Assembly (NCBI GenBank): GCA_945865935.1 | Contig: CAMBFI010000003.1 | Coordinates: 117,754-181,753 of the forward strand | Direction: 5' to 3' | Source of the DNA: Bordetella parapertussis | GTDB lineage: Bacteria > Pseudomonadota > Gammaproteobacteria > Burkholderiales > Burkholderiaceae_B | DNA length: 64,000 nt | Shown here: positions 28,433-39,660 of the stretch, piece by piece | Layout of the letters: every line of letters begins with the position of its first letter | Numbering within the stretch: the first letter of the stretch is position 1 | The notes under the pieces: generated by a model | Seen by the model: the letters and a program-made list of their open reading frames with translations, nothing else | Database searches by the model: none | What the model was told of the DNA's origin: nothing | Position numbers and translations under genes: made by a program

Positions 28433-31400
28433 ATGTCTGTTGTAGCACCCTCTGTTTCTGCCTTATTGGCCGCCCTCAAGCCTGGCCAGCGCTATACGCA
28501 CCCCACCCCGCCCGGGTCAGGGGATGCCTGGTTGCTCACAGAATTGGCCGCCGCGGCAGGCAAGCCGATTGTCGTGCTGACCGCCGAGCCTCTCGAAGCA
28601 CAACGGCTCGCCGAAGAAATCCCTATTTTTTCGAGCAAACTACGTGTGCGTCCACTCCCGGACTGGGAAACCTTACCGTACGACAGCTTCTCGCCCCACC
28701 AAGATTTGATTTCCGAGCGTCTGCGTACCTTGCACGCCCTCATGCTCGGTGAAGTCGACGTCTTAACCGTCCCCATCACCACCGCGCTTTATCGCCTTGC
28801 GCCCCCAAGCTTTCTCGCGGCGTACACCTTTTCGTTCAAACAAAAAGACAAGCTCGACGAGGCCGCACTGCGCGCGCAACTCATGCTTGCGAACTATGCG
28901 CATGTTTCACAGGTGACCGCGCCGGGTGAATTCTGCGTGCGCGGCAGTCTGATCGACTTGTTTCCGATGGGCTCGGTGGTCCCCTATCGCATCGACTTGT
29001 TCGATAACGAAATTGAATCGATTCGCGCCTTCGATATCGACACACAGCGCAGTCTCTACCCCGTCGGCTCCGTGCAGCTCTTGCCCGGCCGGGAGTTCCC
29101 GATGGACGAGCCAGCACGCAATCACTTTCGTGCGCAGTTTCGCGAAGTGTTTGAGGGCGATCCCTCGCGCGCCCTGCCCTATAAGGACATGGGTAACGGA
29201 ATTCCCTTCGCGGGGGTTGAATACTACTTACCCTTGTTTTTTGAACAGACCGCAACGCTCTTTGATTACCTCAAACGCGACACGCTCGTCGTGACGTTGG
29301 GTGATATTGATGATGCCATGCGCCGCTTCACGCAAGATACGGCCACGCGCTACAACTTTTTAAAGAGTGATCGCGAACGACCTGTCTTGCCACCAGAAGC
29401 CTTGTTTCTGCAAGGTGATGCCCTCTTTGAACAGCTCAAGTCTTTCGCACGCTTAGCCTTAACAGCGGGCGAAACGCACCCTGACTTTACGCGCGCACCC
29501 GACATCGGCGTATCGCGCCGCGCCGAGGATCCACTCGCCAAGTTGCGAGCCTTGCTGAGTAACAATGCGCAACAAACGCCCGCGGCACATTCGCGCATCG
29601 TCTTGTGTACCGATTCGCATGGACGACGTGAAACGATTGTGCAGATGCTTGGCGAGCACGGCATTGCACCGGATGCGCAGACCGAATCTGTTGCAGAGTT
29701 TCTGGCACAAGACTTGCACTTTGGCATTACGGTTGCGCCACTCACGACGGGCTTTGCGCTCACACGCGAGACCTTGATCTTTCTGACCGAGAGTGATCTC
29801 TACCCGGGACACGGCACCACCGCACGACGGGGCAAACGCGACCAAGAGCGCGCCAGCGACGTGCAAGCGATGGTGCGGGATCTTTCTGAGCTGCGTGAGG
29901 GCGATCCCGTGGTGCACGCTCAACACGGGATTGGGCGCTATCACGGCCTGGTTAATCTTGATATGGGTGAGGGCGAGATGGAATTCCTTCATCTCGAATA
30001 TGCGAATAAAAGCACGCTCTATGTGCCGGTCTCGCAACTGCACGTGATTGCGCGCTACAGCGGCAGCGATCCCGAAACCGCACCACTGCATCTGCTAGGC
30101 TCAGGGCAATGGGATAAGGCGCGCCGCAAAGCGGCACAACAAGTACGCGATACCGCTGCTGAACTTCTTGATTTGTACGCGAAGCGCGCAGCGCGGCAAG
30201 GCTTTGCCTTCAAGCTGCCTTTAGGCGATTACGAACTGTTCTCTGAAGGCTTTGGTTTTGAAGAAACGGCGGACCAAGCCGCTGCCATTCAATGTGTACT
30301 AGCCGACATGACCTCGGGCAAACCGATGGACCGCCTCGTCTGCGGCGATGTCGGCTTTGGCAAAACCGAAGTCGCCTTGCGCGCCGCCTTTCTCTCCATC
30401 GCGAATGGCAAGCAAGTCGCCCTGCTATGCCCCACGACACTGCTCGCCGAACAGCACGCTCAAACATTTACAGATCGCTTTGCCGATTGGCCGGTCAAGG
30501 TCGTCGAGCTTTCACGGTTTCGGTCAGCCAAGGAAATCAGTAGCGCGATCGACGGGATCCGCGACGGGACAATCGACATCATCATCGGGACACACAAAAT
30601 ACTGTCCAAGGATGTCAACTTCAAACGACTCGGTCTTGTCATCATCGACGAAGAACATCGTTTTGGTGTGCGCCAAAAAGAGGCACTCAAAGCGCTGCGC
30701 GCCGAGGTCGACGTCCTGACGCTCACCGCCACGCCGATTCCTCGCACGCTCGGCATGTCGCTTGAGGGCATTCGAGACTTCTCTGTGATTGCCACGGCGC
30801 CACAAAAACGACTCGCCATCAAGACCTTCGTGCGCCGCGAAGACAACAGCACGATGCGCGAAGCCCTGCTGCGCGAACTCAAGCGCGGCGGACAGGCGTA
30901 TTTCTTGCATAACGAAGTGGAAACGATTCACAACCGCCGGGCACGGCTTGAAGAGCTCGTGCCCGAAGCACGTATCGCGGTTGCCCACGGACAAATGGGA
31001 GAACGCGATCTCGAACAGGTGATGAAAGGCTTCTATCAGAAGCGCTTCAATGTCTTACTGTGCACGACCATTATTGAAACGGGCATCGATGTAGCCAGTG
31101 CGAACACCATCATCATTCACCGCGCCGACAAGTTCGGCTTGGCACAGCTACATCAATTGCGCGGTCGGGTGGGTCGCTCGCACCATCAGGCGTATGCTTA
31201 CCTGATGACGCCTGGCGAAGACGCCATCACCAAGAATGCTAAGAAACGGCTGGAAGCGATTCAGGCGATGGAAGAACTGGGCTCCGGCTTCTTCCTGGCG
31301 ATGCACGATCTCGAGATCCGCGGAACCGGCGAGGTTCTCGGCGAATCACAGTCTGGCAATATCCAAGAAATCGGCTTCTCCATGTATAACGACATGCTCA

Positions 31401-31891
31401 ATGAAGCCGTACGCGCGTTAAAGGCAGGCGTCGAACCGGATCTCGACGCCCCGTTCAGTGCGGGTTGCGAAGTGAATCTGCACGCACCTGCACTCCTGCC
31501 CTCTGACTACTGCGCCGATGTGCATGCGCGCCTGTCCCTCTACAAGCGACTATCCAGCGCGACGGATGAAGAGAGCCTGATCGCCCTTCAAGAAGAGCTC
31601 ATCGATCGTTTTGGCAAACTGCCTGAGGCGGGACGCACCTTGATCTCAACACACAAGCTGCGTTTACTCGGACTGCCGCTAGGGATTCAAAAAATCGATG
31701 CCAGCGAGTCCCAAATCTTATTGCACTTCAAGCAAAATACGATAGTTGACCCACTTCGACTCATTGAACTGGTGCAAAAGCAAAAGCACATTCGCTTTGC
31801 CGGACAAGACAAACTACGCATTGAAATCAAAGCAGTTGATGTACAAGCCCGATTTGAAGCAACCCGCACGGTACTGCGCTCTTTGGTTTAA
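28433..31891 (+). CDS. mfd: Transcription-repair coupling factor Mfd
   Basis: An 1152-residue DNA translocase that removes stalled RNA polymerase and recruits UvrA. The N-terminal UvrB-homology module has lost its ATPase signature, as in the family. The RNA-polymerase interaction domain is around residues 480-555 (EGDPVVHAQHGIGRYHGL). The SF2 motor starts at about 610, with Walker A GDVGFGKTEVA and the DEEH box (IIDEEHRFGVRQKEAL). Motif VI and the TRG motif follow (QLRGRVGRS). The C-terminal autoinhibitory domain is complete. Single gene between ispD and serB; serB begins 36 bp later. Confidence 0.97.
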   Translation: MSVVAPSVSALLAALKPGQRYTHPTPPGSGDAWLLTELAAAAGKPIVVLTAEPLEAQRLAEEIPIFSSKLRVRPLPDWETLPYDSFSPHQDLISERLRTLHALMLGEVDVLTVPITTALYRLAPPSFLAAYTFSFKQKDKLDEAALRAQLMLANYAHVSQVTAPGEFCVRGSLIDLFPMGSVVPYRIDLFDNEIESIRAFDIDTQRSLYPVGSVQLLPGREFPMDEPARNHFRAQFREVFEGDPSRALPYKDMGNGIPFAGVEYYLPLFFEQTATLFDYLKRDTLVVTLGDIDDAMRRFTQDTATRYNFLKSDRERPVLPPEALFLQGDALFEQLKSFARLALTAGETHPDFTRAPDIGVSRRAEDPLAKLRALLSNNAQQTPAAHSRIVLCTDSHGRRETIVQMLGEHGIAPDAQTESVAEFLAQDLHFGITVAPLTTGFALTRETLIFLTESDLYPGHGTTARRGKRDQERASDVQAMVRDLSELREGDPVVHAQHGIGRYHGLVNLDMGEGEMEFLHLEYANKSTLYVPVSQLHVIARYSGSDPETAPLHLLGSGQWDKARRKAAQQVRDTAAELLDLYAKRAARQGFAFKLPLGDYELFSEGFGFEETADQAAAIQCVLADMTSGKPMDRLVCGDVGFGKTEVALRAAFLSIANGKQVALLCPTTLLAEQHAQTFTDRFADWPVKVVELSRFRSAKEISSAIDGIRDGTIDIIIGTHKILSKDVNFKRLGLVIIDEEHRFGVRQKEALKALRAEVDVLTLTATPIPRTLGMSLEGIRDFSVIATAPQKRLAIKTFVRREDNSTMREALLRELKRGGQAYFLHNEVETIHNRRARLEELVPEARIAVAHGQMGERDLEQVMKGFYQKRFNVLLCTTIIETGIDVASANTIIIHRADKFGLAQLHQLRGRVGRSHHQAYAYLMTPGEDAITKNAKKRLEAIQAMEELGSGFFLAMHDLEIRGTGEVLGESQSGNIQEIGFSMYNDMLNEAVRALKAGVEPDLDAPFSAGCEVNLHAPALLPSDYCADVHARLSLYKRLSSATDEESLIALQEELIDRFGKLPEAGRTLISTHKLRLLGLPLGIQKIDASESQILLHFKQNTIVDPLRLIELVQKQKHIRFAGQDKLRIEIKAVDVQARFEATRTVLRSLV

Positions 31892-31927
31892 AGACACCTC
31901 CCTCTTCCCCCACCACACTGCCCGACC

Positions 31928-32785
31928 ATGACGACAACCCACCTTGTGATTCAGTCCCCAGCACTATCGACAGATCTGATCGAGCAAGCTGCAGCGATTG
32001 CAGAAGCTTCTGGCGTTCGGCGCGTCGGCACGACGGCCGCACGACTGCTGGCTGTGAACGATAGCGCCGAGATACGTGCGGAAATACTCGCCTGGGGCGA
32101 ACGCAGTCTGGTCGATACCGCTTATGTTGTTGCGGGCAGCCGACTTCGTGATTGCAAAGTGCTCGCGATGGATATGGATTCGACACTCATTAACATCGAA
32201 TGCATTGATGAAATCGCTGCCTTTGGCGGCGTGAAAGAGCAAGTCGCATCGATCACCGAGGCCGCGATGCGCGGAGAAATCAAGGATTTTTCTGAAAGCC
32301 TCGTACGGCGGGTCGCGTTTCTCAAAGGTCTCTCGGCCGAGGTCTTGCAATCGGTCTACGAACAAAAGCTGAGGTTTAATCCGGGCGCCGAACAATTGGT
32401 CGCGACCGCCAAGCAAGCGGGCTTGAAAGTATTGCTTGTTTCGGGTGGCTTTACGTTCTTTACTGAAAAACTCCAGGCACGCATTGGCCTAGATGCCGCA
32501 CACGCCAACGTTTTAGGCTCTGAGAACGGTCTGCTCACTGGCCAAGTCGTGGGCCGTATCCTAGACGCACAGGGCAAAGCCGACACGCTGCGTGCTTTCG
32601 CAGACGCTTGCGGCGCCACACCAGAGCAAATTATTGCGATCGGAGATGGCGCCAATGATTTGAAGATGCTTGGCTTGGCGGGCTACTCGGTTGCGTATCG
32701 CGCCAAACCTGTGGTGCGTGCACAGGCCAAGTTCGCCCTGAACGTCGCGGGTCTTGATGGAGTGCTGAACTGGTTTGAGGCCTAG
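31928..32785 (+). CDS. serB: Phosphoserine phosphatase SerB
   Basis: A 285-residue HAD enzyme performing the last step of serine synthesis. HAD motif I is MDMDSTLINIECIDEIA, with the SerB-specific ECIDE. Motif II is LLVSGGFTFFTEKL, and motif IV is IGDGANDLKMLGLAG. The N-terminal ~75 residues form an ACT-like region as in other proteobacterial SerB proteins. It is convergent with the DUF2818 gene; only 15 bp separate the ends, and both stop codons lie in copies of a 10-bp direct repeat ggcctagcgc (32779-32788 and 32798-32807). Confidence 0.95.
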   Translation: MTTTHLVIQSPALSTDLIEQAAAIAEASGVRRVGTTAARLLAVNDSAEIRAEILAWGERSLVDTAYVVAGSRLRDCKVLAMDMDSTLINIECIDEIAAFGGVKEQVASITEAAMRGEIKDFSESLVRRVAFLKGLSAEVLQSVYEQKLRFNPGAEQLVATAKQAGLKVLLVSGGFTFFTEKLQARIGLDAAHANVLGSENGLLTGQVVGRILDAQGKADTLRAFADACGATPEQIIAIGDGANDLKMLGLAGYSVAYRAKPVVRAQAKFALNVAGLDGVLNWFEA

Positions 32786-32800
32786 CGCCTGGACTTGGGC

Positions 32801-33097
32801 CTAGCGCTTAAGCAGATAGCGTAAGACAAATCCGGGAAACGCCATCACGACAAATAACGTGAATGTGGTGGCGTAGAACTCCCAGCGCTGTACGAAGACA
32901 TTCCCAATCATTCGTTCAAATGTGAAACCGACTGCGCCTATCAACGCGTACAAAACGATCAGCTCAATTACGCGCAGCACGAAGGGCTTAGGGCCCTTCA
33001 GCGCAAACAAGCCAAACACACGTTCATTCAAAAAAGGGAGGTTGGCCGCTGCGAAAGCCAATATAAGCAATAACCAAGTCGCAGCGTTTTGATTCAT
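32801..33097 (-). CDS. DUF2818 family membrane protein
   Basis: A 98-residue protein with three predicted transmembrane helices (residues 7-22, 42-62, 75-95). The start NQNAATWLLLILAFAAANLPFLNER fits the DUF2818 family, found directly after nuoN in many Burkholderiales. Function is unknown. The position, 43 bp downstream of nuoN on the same strand, suggests co-transcription with complex I and possibly a role in its assembly or membrane context (inference). Confidence 0.85.
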   Translation of the reverse strand: MNQNAATWLLLILAFAAANLPFLNERVFGLFALKGPKPFVLRVIELIVLYALIGAVGFTFERMIGNVFVQRWEFYATTFTLFVVMAFPGFVLRYLLKR

Positions 33098-33140
33098 CGC
33101 AGTCTGGGGCTGAGCGTGTGTGACATGATGGACTCAGTGC

Positions 33141-34628
33141 TCAAAACGAGAGAGTCGCGCGCATGGCTTGCAAACAAAGCGCAATCAACCCACCAGGCAT
33201 TAAGCCAAGACCCAGCACCAGCAGGCCATTTACAAGCAATAGCGTACGCGGCAGTATCGGCGCCGCAGGTGCCAGCACTGATTGTTCGGCGGGCTCATCA
33301 AAATAAACGACTTTGATGATACGCAGGTAGTAGAACGCGCCGATCAGTGAAAACAACACAGCCACCACGGCAAGCCACAGGCGGTCTGATTGCAATAGAC
33401 CTTGCAGAATCAAGAGCTTCGCATCAAAGCCAACGAGTGGTGGCAAGCCTGCAAGCGAACACATCAAAATCAACATCATCGCGGCGACCCAAGGACTACG
33501 ACGATTCAGGCCTTTGAGGTCATCAATGGTTTCGCACTCAAAACCGTCACGCGACAACAGCATGATCAAACCAAATGAAGCCAGCGTGGTCAACACATAC
33601 GTGAGGATATAAAACAAGGCTGAGCCATAGGCAGAAGTATCTGCCTGAATGTCGCCATCCAGCGAACCCGAGGCCAAGCCCAGCAACACAAAGCCCATAT
33701 GCGCAATCGTTGAATAGGCCAACATTCGCTTGAAGTTCGTTTGCATGATCGCGGTCAGGTTACCAATCGCGAGCGACAGCACCGCAAGAATCAACAGCAT
33801 TGGCTGCCAATCCGCAGCAAGATCAACAAAGCCAATCACCAGAATACGCAAGGTGATCGCAAACGCAGCAAGCTTAGGTGCAGCAGCTAAAACAAGCGTG
33901 ATCGCGGTGGGCGCACCCTGGTAGACATCTGGCACCCACATATGGAAGGGCACGGCACCCAGCTTAAAGGCCAGACCTGCAACCAAAAACACCACACCAA
34001 AGGTCAGCGGCAAGTAATCCACCTGACCTGAATTGACTGTATCCGCAATGTTGCGCAGATCGAGATTTCCTGTGGCGCCATACATCATCGACATGCCGTA
34101 CAGCATGAAACCCGAGGCAAGCGCACCCAATACGAAGTACTTCATCGCAGCTTCGGTCGACTCTGCATGGTCACGACGAATCGCCACCAAGGCATAGAGG
34201 GCCAAAGACATCAACTCGAGGCCCAGATAGATCGTCAAGAAGTTACCCGCGGAGATCATGACCATCTGGCCCAGCAAGGCAAACAACACCAGGACATAGA
34301 GCTCACCACCGCGCAACATATCGCGCGTCTGGATGTACTCACGGCCATAGATCAACGTTAACGCGACAGCAATGTAAGAAGCCATCTTGAGCAGATGCGC
34401 GAGTGGATCCGCAACATACAGGCCAAAGAAACTCTCGCCCACCAGGCCAATACTCCACTGCCAGGCGGACAGCACAAACAGAACCGCCAAGGTGGCGAGC
34501 GAGAGCCCGTAGGCGAGCGCACGGCGCGGGGCTTGACTGCACGCATCCAAAATCAGGATGAGCATACCCATCACCGTCAGGAAAATTTCCGGTGCGGCCA
34601 GGGCGAAATCGAATTGGGATTGCATCAT
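33141..34628 (-). CDS. nuoN: NADH-quinone oxidoreductase subunit N
   Basis: A 495-residue antiporter-like membrane subunit of complex I with about 14 transmembrane helices. Signature parts include [15 protein letters not shown], the key Lys-containing [21 protein letters not shown], and [14 protein letters not shown]. It contributes one of the proton channels of the membrane arm. A second ATG three bases downstream (34625) is an equal start choice. It follows nuoM by 8 bp and precedes the DUF2818 gene. Confidence 0.96.
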   Translation of the reverse strand: MMQSQFDFALAAPEIFLTVMGMLILILDACSQAPRRALAYGLSLATLAVLFVLSAWQWSIGLVGESFFGLYVADPLAHLLKMASYIAVALTLIYGREYIQTRDMLRGGELYVLVLFALLGQMVMISAGNFLTIYLGLELMSLALYALVAIRRDHAESTEAAMKYFVLGALASGFMLYGMSMMYGATGNLDLRNIADTVNSGQVDYLPLTFGVVFLVAGLAFKLGAVPFHMWVPDVYQGAPTAITLVLAAAPKLAAFAITLRILVIGFVDLAADWQPMLLILAVLSLAIGNLTAIMQTNFKRMLAYSTIAHMGFVLLGLASGSLDGDIQADTSAYGSALFYILTYVLTTLASFGLIMLLSRDGFECETIDDLKGLNRRSPWVAAMMLILMCSLAGLPPLVGFDAKLLILQGLLQSDRLWLAVVAVLFSLIGAFYYLRIIKVVYFDEPAEQSVLAPAAPILPRTLLLVNGLLVLGLGLMPGGLIALCLQAMRATLSF

Positions 34629-34636
34629 GGCGAGGC

Positions 34637-36139
34637 TTACAGTTTTGAAATGGACACGTGTTGCAAGAGGGCCTCAACCGAAACGTGCATCACGTCGGTA
34701 AAGGGCTTTGGATGGACACCCATGTAGATCACGGCCAGTGCCATGACGCCTAGGATCAAGAATTCGCGGTTCGACAAATCTTGCAGGTCGCGCACATGAT
34801 CATTCGCGATGTCGCCAAACGCTACGCGCTTGACCATCCAGAGCGAATACGATGCACCTAGAATCAACGCGGTCGCAGCCAACAGGCCAATCCAGAAGTT
34901 GTATTCCACCGCGCCCATGATGACCATGAATTCGCCAACAAAACCGCTGGTCGCGGGTAATCCGGCGTTTGCCATTGAGAACAAGACAAAGAACGTCACA
35001 AAACGTGGCATGGTGTTGATCACACCACCGTAATCTGCAATCTTGCGCGAATGCATCCGGTCATACAGCACGCCAATACATAAGAACATTGCCGCAGACA
35101 CAAAGCCGTGCGAGATCATCTGCACAATCGCACCTTCCACGCCGGCGGTATTAAACACAAAGAAGCCCAGGGTGACAAAACCCATGTGTGCGACAGACGA
35201 GTACGCCACAAGTTTTTTCATATCATCTTGCACGACTGCCACCAAGCCGATATAGATCACAGCGATGAGGGACAGTGCAATGATCAAGCCAGCCATCTCG
35301 GTCGACGCATCCGGTGTAATCGGCAATGACAATCTCAAAAACCCATACGCACCAAGCTTGAGCATGATGGCTGCCAGCACCACCGAACCGCCTGTGGGCG
35401 CCTCAACGTGCGCATCAGGCAACCAGGTATGCACAGGCCACATTGGCACTTTGACAGCAAAGGCAGCCAAGAAGGCAAAGAAGATGAATAGCTGGGGGAT
35501 GTAATCCAACGGCAAGGTATGCCAGGTTTGAATATCAAACGATCCGCCCGAGACGTTCCAGAGATACAAGAACGCGATCAAGGTTAACAGCGAACCCATC
35601 AAGGTGTAGAGAAAGAACTTGAAAGCTGCGTAAACTCGGTTAGGACCACCCCAGACACCCACAATGATGTACATCGGGATCAGCGTTGCTTCAAAGAAGA
35701 TATAAAACAGTAGGCCGTCTAGTGCAACGAAGACGCCGATCATCAGACCCGACAAAATCAAGAACGCTGCCATGTACTGGGAAATACGTGTCGTGATGAC
35801 TTCCCACCCGGCGAGTACAACAATGATCGTGATGAAGGCCGTCAGTAAGACGAACCACAACGAGATTCCATCTACGCCGAGGTGATAGTTCACCGCAAAA
35901 GCAGGAATCCACAAAGCCTTCTCGACAAACTGCATGGCTGCAGTCGAACTATCAAAGCCTGTGTACAGCGGAATCGTCACTAAAAAACTTAAGATGGAAC
36001 CAATCAATGACAGATTACGCGTCAGGCCTGGGCGGTCGTCCCGACCCACTGCCAGCAGGATCAAACCACAAACGATCGGCACAAAGATCGATAGTGTGAG
36101 CCAGGGAGTATTAAAAGAAGCCATCTCGCTCGCCATCAT
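34637..36139 (-). CDS. nuoM: NADH-quinone oxidoreductase subunit M
   Basis: A 500-residue antiporter-like subunit of complex I. Visible are the proton-channel Glu/Lys region ([14 protein letters not shown]), [22 protein letters not shown] with its conserved Lys and Trp, and [14 protein letters not shown]. The ATG at 36139 forms an ATGA overlap with the nuoL stop. An in-frame ATG at 36124 (MASFNTPWL) also matches the family start and may be the true one. Confidence 0.95.
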   Translation of the reverse strand: MMASEMASFNTPWLTLSIFVPIVCGLILLAVGRDDRPGLTRNLSLIGSILSFLVTIPLYTGFDSSTAAMQFVEKALWIPAFAVNYHLGVDGISLWFVLLTAFITIIVVLAGWEVITTRISQYMAAFLILSGLMIGVFVALDGLLFYIFFEATLIPMYIIVGVWGGPNRVYAAFKFFLYTLMGSLLTLIAFLYLWNVSGGSFDIQTWHTLPLDYIPQLFIFFAFLAAFAVKVPMWPVHTWLPDAHVEAPTGGSVVLAAIMLKLGAYGFLRLSLPITPDASTEMAGLIIALSLIAVIYIGLVAVVQDDMKKLVAYSSVAHMGFVTLGFFVFNTAGVEGAIVQMISHGFVSAAMFLCIGVLYDRMHSRKIADYGGVINTMPRFVTFFVLFSMANAGLPATSGFVGEFMVIMGAVEYNFWIGLLAATALILGASYSLWMVKRVAFGDIANDHVRDLQDLSNREFLILGVMALAVIYMGVHPKPFTDVMHVSVEALLQHVSISKL

Positions 36140-38160
36140 TTGGAACTAAAGATTATGTAGGTGATCGCAGCCATCAAGCCGATGATCATCGCAAACGCGT
36201 AGTGATAGATGTAGCCAGTTTGCAGACGACGCGTCACGGCTGCGATCGCGCCGATCAACTTAGCCGAGCCATTCACCAACACACCATCAATCAAGCCACG
36301 ATCAGCCTGTTGCCACAAACCCTTGCCGAGCAGTCTCGCGCCACGCGCCAGCACTTGCTCGTTGAACCAGTCGAAAAAGTATTTGTTTTCGAGGATGCAG
36401 TTCACGCCTTTCAAGTGGCGCTGTATTGCCGCGGGCACTTTAGGGTTGATCAAGTAGCAATACCAGGCGATGACAGCACCCGCCACCACCAACCAAAACG
36501 CCAGCGTACTGAAGGCGTGCAAGGCATAGGCAACCCAGCCATGCCAATGCGATGCCAAGTCGGCCATCGCAGGATGCTGCGTGGCCACCACAATGGCGCC
36601 TTTGAAATAGGAACCGAACAATAAGAAGTCAACCAACCACGCCCCCACAAACACGGAGGGCACAGCCAGCAGCACCAGCGGCAGGGTCACCACCCAAGGT
36701 GACTCATGGGGCACACCACCATGGTGTCCATGATCATCGTGGCTGTGATTGTCATGTCCATGCGCATCATGCGCCTGGCCAGTCACGTCAAAGCGCTCCT
36801 TGCCGTGGAACACCAGGAAGTACAAACGGAATGAGTAGAGAGACGTCACGAACACGCCAATCAAGGTTGCGTATTTCGCAAACGAAGCGCCCCACACGTT
36901 TGCTGAGGCGGCCGCTTCGATAATGTGCTCTTTGGAATAAAAACCAGAGAAGAAAGGCGTACCAACCAGAGCAAGTGTGCCGATCAGGAACGTAATCCAG
37001 GTAATTGGCATGTATTTACGCAGACCACCCATATTGCGGATGTCCTGATTGTGATGCATGCCCATAATGACAGAGCCTGCACCAAGGAATAACAAGGCTT
37101 TAAAGAATGCGTGCGTCATCAAATGGAAGATCGCGACTGAGTACGCGGAGGCGCCCAAGGCCACCGTCATGTAACCAAGTTGCGACAGCGTCGAGTAGGC
37201 CACCACTCGCTTGATATCGTTTTGTATGATGCCCAGAATACCCAAAAACAAGGCGCCGATTGCACCGATGATGATGATGAAGGACAGTGCCGTGTTCGAC
37301 AGTTCAAACAGCGGCGAGAAACGTGCCACCATAAAAATACCCGCGGTCACCATGGTCGCTGCGTGGATCAGCGCGGAGATTGGCGTTGGGCCTTCCATTG
37401 AGTCGGGCAGCCAAGCATGCAAGGGCACTTGCGCCGACTTACCCATGGCGCCAATAAACAAACAAATGCAGGCAACGGTAATCAACATCCAGTCTGTGCC
37501 CGGCAACGTGAGTGTCGCTAACTTATCTGCCTGCTCAAACACTTCGCCGTAGTGCATCGTGCCTGCATAGGCAAACAACAAACCAATTCCAAGCACAAAG
37601 CCAAAGTCACCGACGCGATTGACCAAGAAGGCCTTCATGTTGGCGAAGATCGCGGTTGGGCGCGTATACCAGAAGCCGATCAAGAGATAAGAGACCAAGC
37701 CCACTGCTTCCCAGCCGAAGAACAACTGCAGCATGTTGTTAGACATGACCAGCATCAACATCGAGAAGGTAAACAAAGAAATGTAGGAGAAAAAGCGCTG
37801 ATAACCTGGATCTTCGGCCATATAGCCAATCGTGTAGATGTGCACCATCAAGGATACCGAGGTGACGACCACCATCATCAACGCTGACAAGGGATCAATC
37901 AAAAAGCCAATTTCTAACTTGGCATCACCCAACATCGACCAAGTGTAGATCGCGCCATCAAAGCGATGTCCATTGAGCACATCGAGCAGGACCAGAACCG
38001 AGCCCACAGCCGAAACGCCTACCAGCGCAATCGTCAACAGGTGCGAGGCGCGTCGACCCACTTGTCGTCCAAGAAATCCCGTACCAAACAAGCCGGCCAA
38101 GATCGCACCAAGCAAGGGAGCTAAGGCGATAACCAAATAAAGTGAAGGTGAGCTATACAT
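36136..38160 (-). CDS. nuoL: NADH-quinone oxidoreductase subunit L
   Basis: A 674-residue distal antiporter-like subunit with about 16 transmembrane helices and the long lateral helix region at the C-terminus. Motifs are NMLQLFFGWEAVGLVSYLLIGFW, AQVPLHAWLPDSMEGPTPISALIHAATMV and AYSTLSQLGYM. A His/Asp-rich cytoplasmic loop lies near residues 460-480 (alternating H, D and G), probably a species-specific insertion that could bind metal; no function is assigned. Overlaps nuoM by 4 bp, and follows nuoK by 17 bp. Confidence 0.96.
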   Translation of the reverse strand: MYSSPSLYLVIALAPLLGAILAGLFGTGFLGRQVGRRASHLLTIALVGVSAVGSVLVLLDVLNGHRFDGAIYTWSMLGDAKLEIGFLIDPLSALMMVVVTSVSLMVHIYTIGYMAEDPGYQRFFSYISLFTFSMLMLVMSNNMLQLFFGWEAVGLVSYLLIGFWYTRPTAIFANMKAFLVNRVGDFGFVLGIGLLFAYAGTMHYGEVFEQADKLATLTLPGTDWMLITVACICLFIGAMGKSAQVPLHAWLPDSMEGPTPISALIHAATMVTAGIFMVARFSPLFELSNTALSFIIIIGAIGALFLGILGIIQNDIKRVVAYSTLSQLGYMTVALGASAYSVAIFHLMTHAFFKALLFLGAGSVIMGMHHNQDIRNMGGLRKYMPITWITFLIGTLALVGTPFFSGFYSKEHIIEAAASANVWGASFAKYATLIGVFVTSLYSFRLYFLVFHGKERFDVTGQAHDAHGHDNHSHDDHGHHGGVPHESPWVVTLPLVLLAVPSVFVGAWLVDFLLFGSYFKGAIVVATQHPAMADLASHWHGWVAYALHAFSTLAFWLVVAGAVIAWYCYLINPKVPAAIQRHLKGVNCILENKYFFDWFNEQVLARGARLLGKGLWQQADRGLIDGVLVNGSAKLIGAIAAVTRRLQTGYIYHYAFAMIIGLMAAITYIIFSSK

Positions 38161-38177
38161 ATTCTTCTGTGTTCCGA

Positions 38178-38489
38178 TCAGCCCTTGAGGCGGTCAAGTT
38201 CATCGACGTTGATCGTGCTGAGGTTGCGGAACAGCAGCACCAGAATCGCCAAACCGATTGCCGCTTCTGCAGCGGCCACTGTCAAGATAAAGAAAACAAA
38301 CACTTGGCCGGCCGTATCACCCATCCAAGTCGAGAACGCGACGAAGTTCATATTGACAGCTAGCAGCATCAATTCAACCGACATCAACAACACAATCAAA
38401 TTGCGTCGGTTTAAAAAGATTCCGAACACACCAATCGCGAACAATATCGCGCCAAGCACTAAAAAGTGCGGCAGGGTCAGCGTCATCAT
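38178..38489 (-). CDS. nuoK: NADH-quinone oxidoreductase subunit K
   Basis: A 103-residue membrane subunit with three transmembrane helices, the standard size. The conserved Glu residues of the membrane half-channel are seen in [13 protein letters not shown] and [13 protein letters not shown]. The start overlaps the nuoJ stop (ATGA). Confidence 0.96.
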   Translation of the reverse strand: MMTLTLPHFLVLGAILFAIGVFGIFLNRRNLIVLLMSVELMLLAVNMNFVAFSTWMGDTAGQVFVFFILTVAAAEAAIGLAILVLLFRNLSTINVDELDRLKG

Positions 38490-39121
38490 TTTTGCTCTCC
38501 TGGATTGGTATCAACCGCTTTCGCATTCACCGCTTCTTGACTAGGCAAGTTGACCAGTCGAACACGGTCTGAAGCCCGCACACGTACGGCGGCACCGGGA
38601 TCGCTATATTTCACATCACGACGCTTGCGCAGCGTCAAAGAGATCGCTGCGATCATTCCGACCAACAGCAGCACCGCACCCACTTCAACGGCAAAGGCGT
38701 ACTCGGTATACATCGATTCACCCAGTGCGCGCGTGTTGTTGTAATCGTCGCCCATATCTGCAGCGGGCCCGACTTGACCCCAGGACGTCGCGAGCACAAA
38801 CGACATCTCAGCCACCATGATCAAACCAACGAGCAGACCGAGCGGCAGATAAGTCTTCATGCCCGCGCGCAGTTCTTCCATCTTGACGTCAAGCATCATC
38901 ACCACAAATAGGAACAGCACCATGACCGCACCGACATAGACCAGCACGAGCAAGAGGCCGAGGAATTCGGCACCGAGCAGCATCCAGATCATCGCAGCAT
39001 TGGCAAACGCAAGAATAAGATGCAAGACCGCGGTGACTGGGCTCGACGCCGTAATCACACGAAACGCCGCCACGACTAAAACAATGGCCAGGACGTAAAA
39101 CAGAACAGTAGTAAAGATCAT
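38486..39121 (-). CDS. nuoJ: NADH-quinone oxidoreductase subunit J
   Basis: A 211-residue membrane subunit with five transmembrane helices. The [19 protein letters not shown] segment of the third helix, with its pi-bulge region Tyr, is clear. The C-terminal 45 residues form a hydrophilic tail longer than in E. coli, as usual in betaproteobacteria. 20 bp after nuoI. Confidence 0.95.
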   Translation of the reverse strand: MIFTTVLFYVLAIVLVVAAFRVITASSPVTAVLHLILAFANAAMIWMLLGAEFLGLLLVLVYVGAVMVLFLFVVMMLDVKMEELRAGMKTYLPLGLLVGLIMVAEMSFVLATSWGQVGPAADMGDDYNNTRALGESMYTEYAFAVEVGAVLLLVGMIAAISLTLRKRRDVKYSDPGAAVRVRASDRVRLVNLPSQEAVNAKAVDTNPGEQK

Positions 39122-39141
39122 GTGGGTCTTGGTCCTGACGA

Positions 39142-39630
39142 TCAGCGATAAGGCGCGTCGATGGCACGATTACGAGCGATGTCGTTTTCATAACGATCGC
39201 CTACGGCCAGCAACATGTCTTTAGTGAAATACAAGTCACCACGTTTTTCGCCGTGGTACTCATGGATATGGGTTTCAACAATCGAATCTACCGGGCAGCT
39301 TTCTTCGCAAAAGCCGCAGAAGATGCACTTCGTGAGATCAATGTCATAGCGCGTGGTGCGACGTGAACCGTCTTCGCGTTGCTCTGATTCAATGGTGATT
39401 GCCATCGCAGGACAAACCGCTTCGCATAATTTGCACGCGATACAACGCTCCTCACCGTTGGGATAACGGCGCAACGCATGTAGGCCGCGAAAACGCGGGG
39501 ACATGGGTGTTTTTTCAAGGGGGTAACGCAAGGTGATCTTGCGCTTGAAAAAATACTTGCCCGTCAGCTTCATGCCCTTGAGCAACTCAAGTAGCAAGAG
39601 ACTACCGAAAAAATCCTTGATCGCTTCCAT
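39142..39630 (-). CDS. nuoI: NADH-quinone oxidoreductase subunit I (two 4Fe-4S)
   Basis: A 162-residue peripheral-arm ferredoxin-like subunit. Two 4Fe-4S motifs are complete: [12 protein letters not shown] (about residues 61-72) and [12 protein letters not shown] (about 100-111). These are the N6a/N6b clusters passing electrons to N2. The N-terminal amphipathic helix contains [21 protein letters not shown]. It lies between nuoH and nuoJ with 30-bp and 20-bp gaps. Confidence 0.97.
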   Translation of the reverse strand: MEAIKDFFGSLLLLELLKGMKLTGKYFFKRKITLRYPLEKTPMSPRFRGLHALRRYPNGEERCIACKLCEAVCPAMAITIESEQREDGSRRTTRYDIDLTKCIFCGFCEESCPVDSIVETHIHEYHGEKRGDLYFTKDMLLAVGDRYENDIARNRAIDAPYR

Positions 39631-39660
39631 AAATACCTTTTCTACCTTCGACTCGCAGGA

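Noticed and set aside
30000..31000. Several antisense frames within mfd
   Set aside because: All overlap conserved helicase motifs of mfd and have no start signals.
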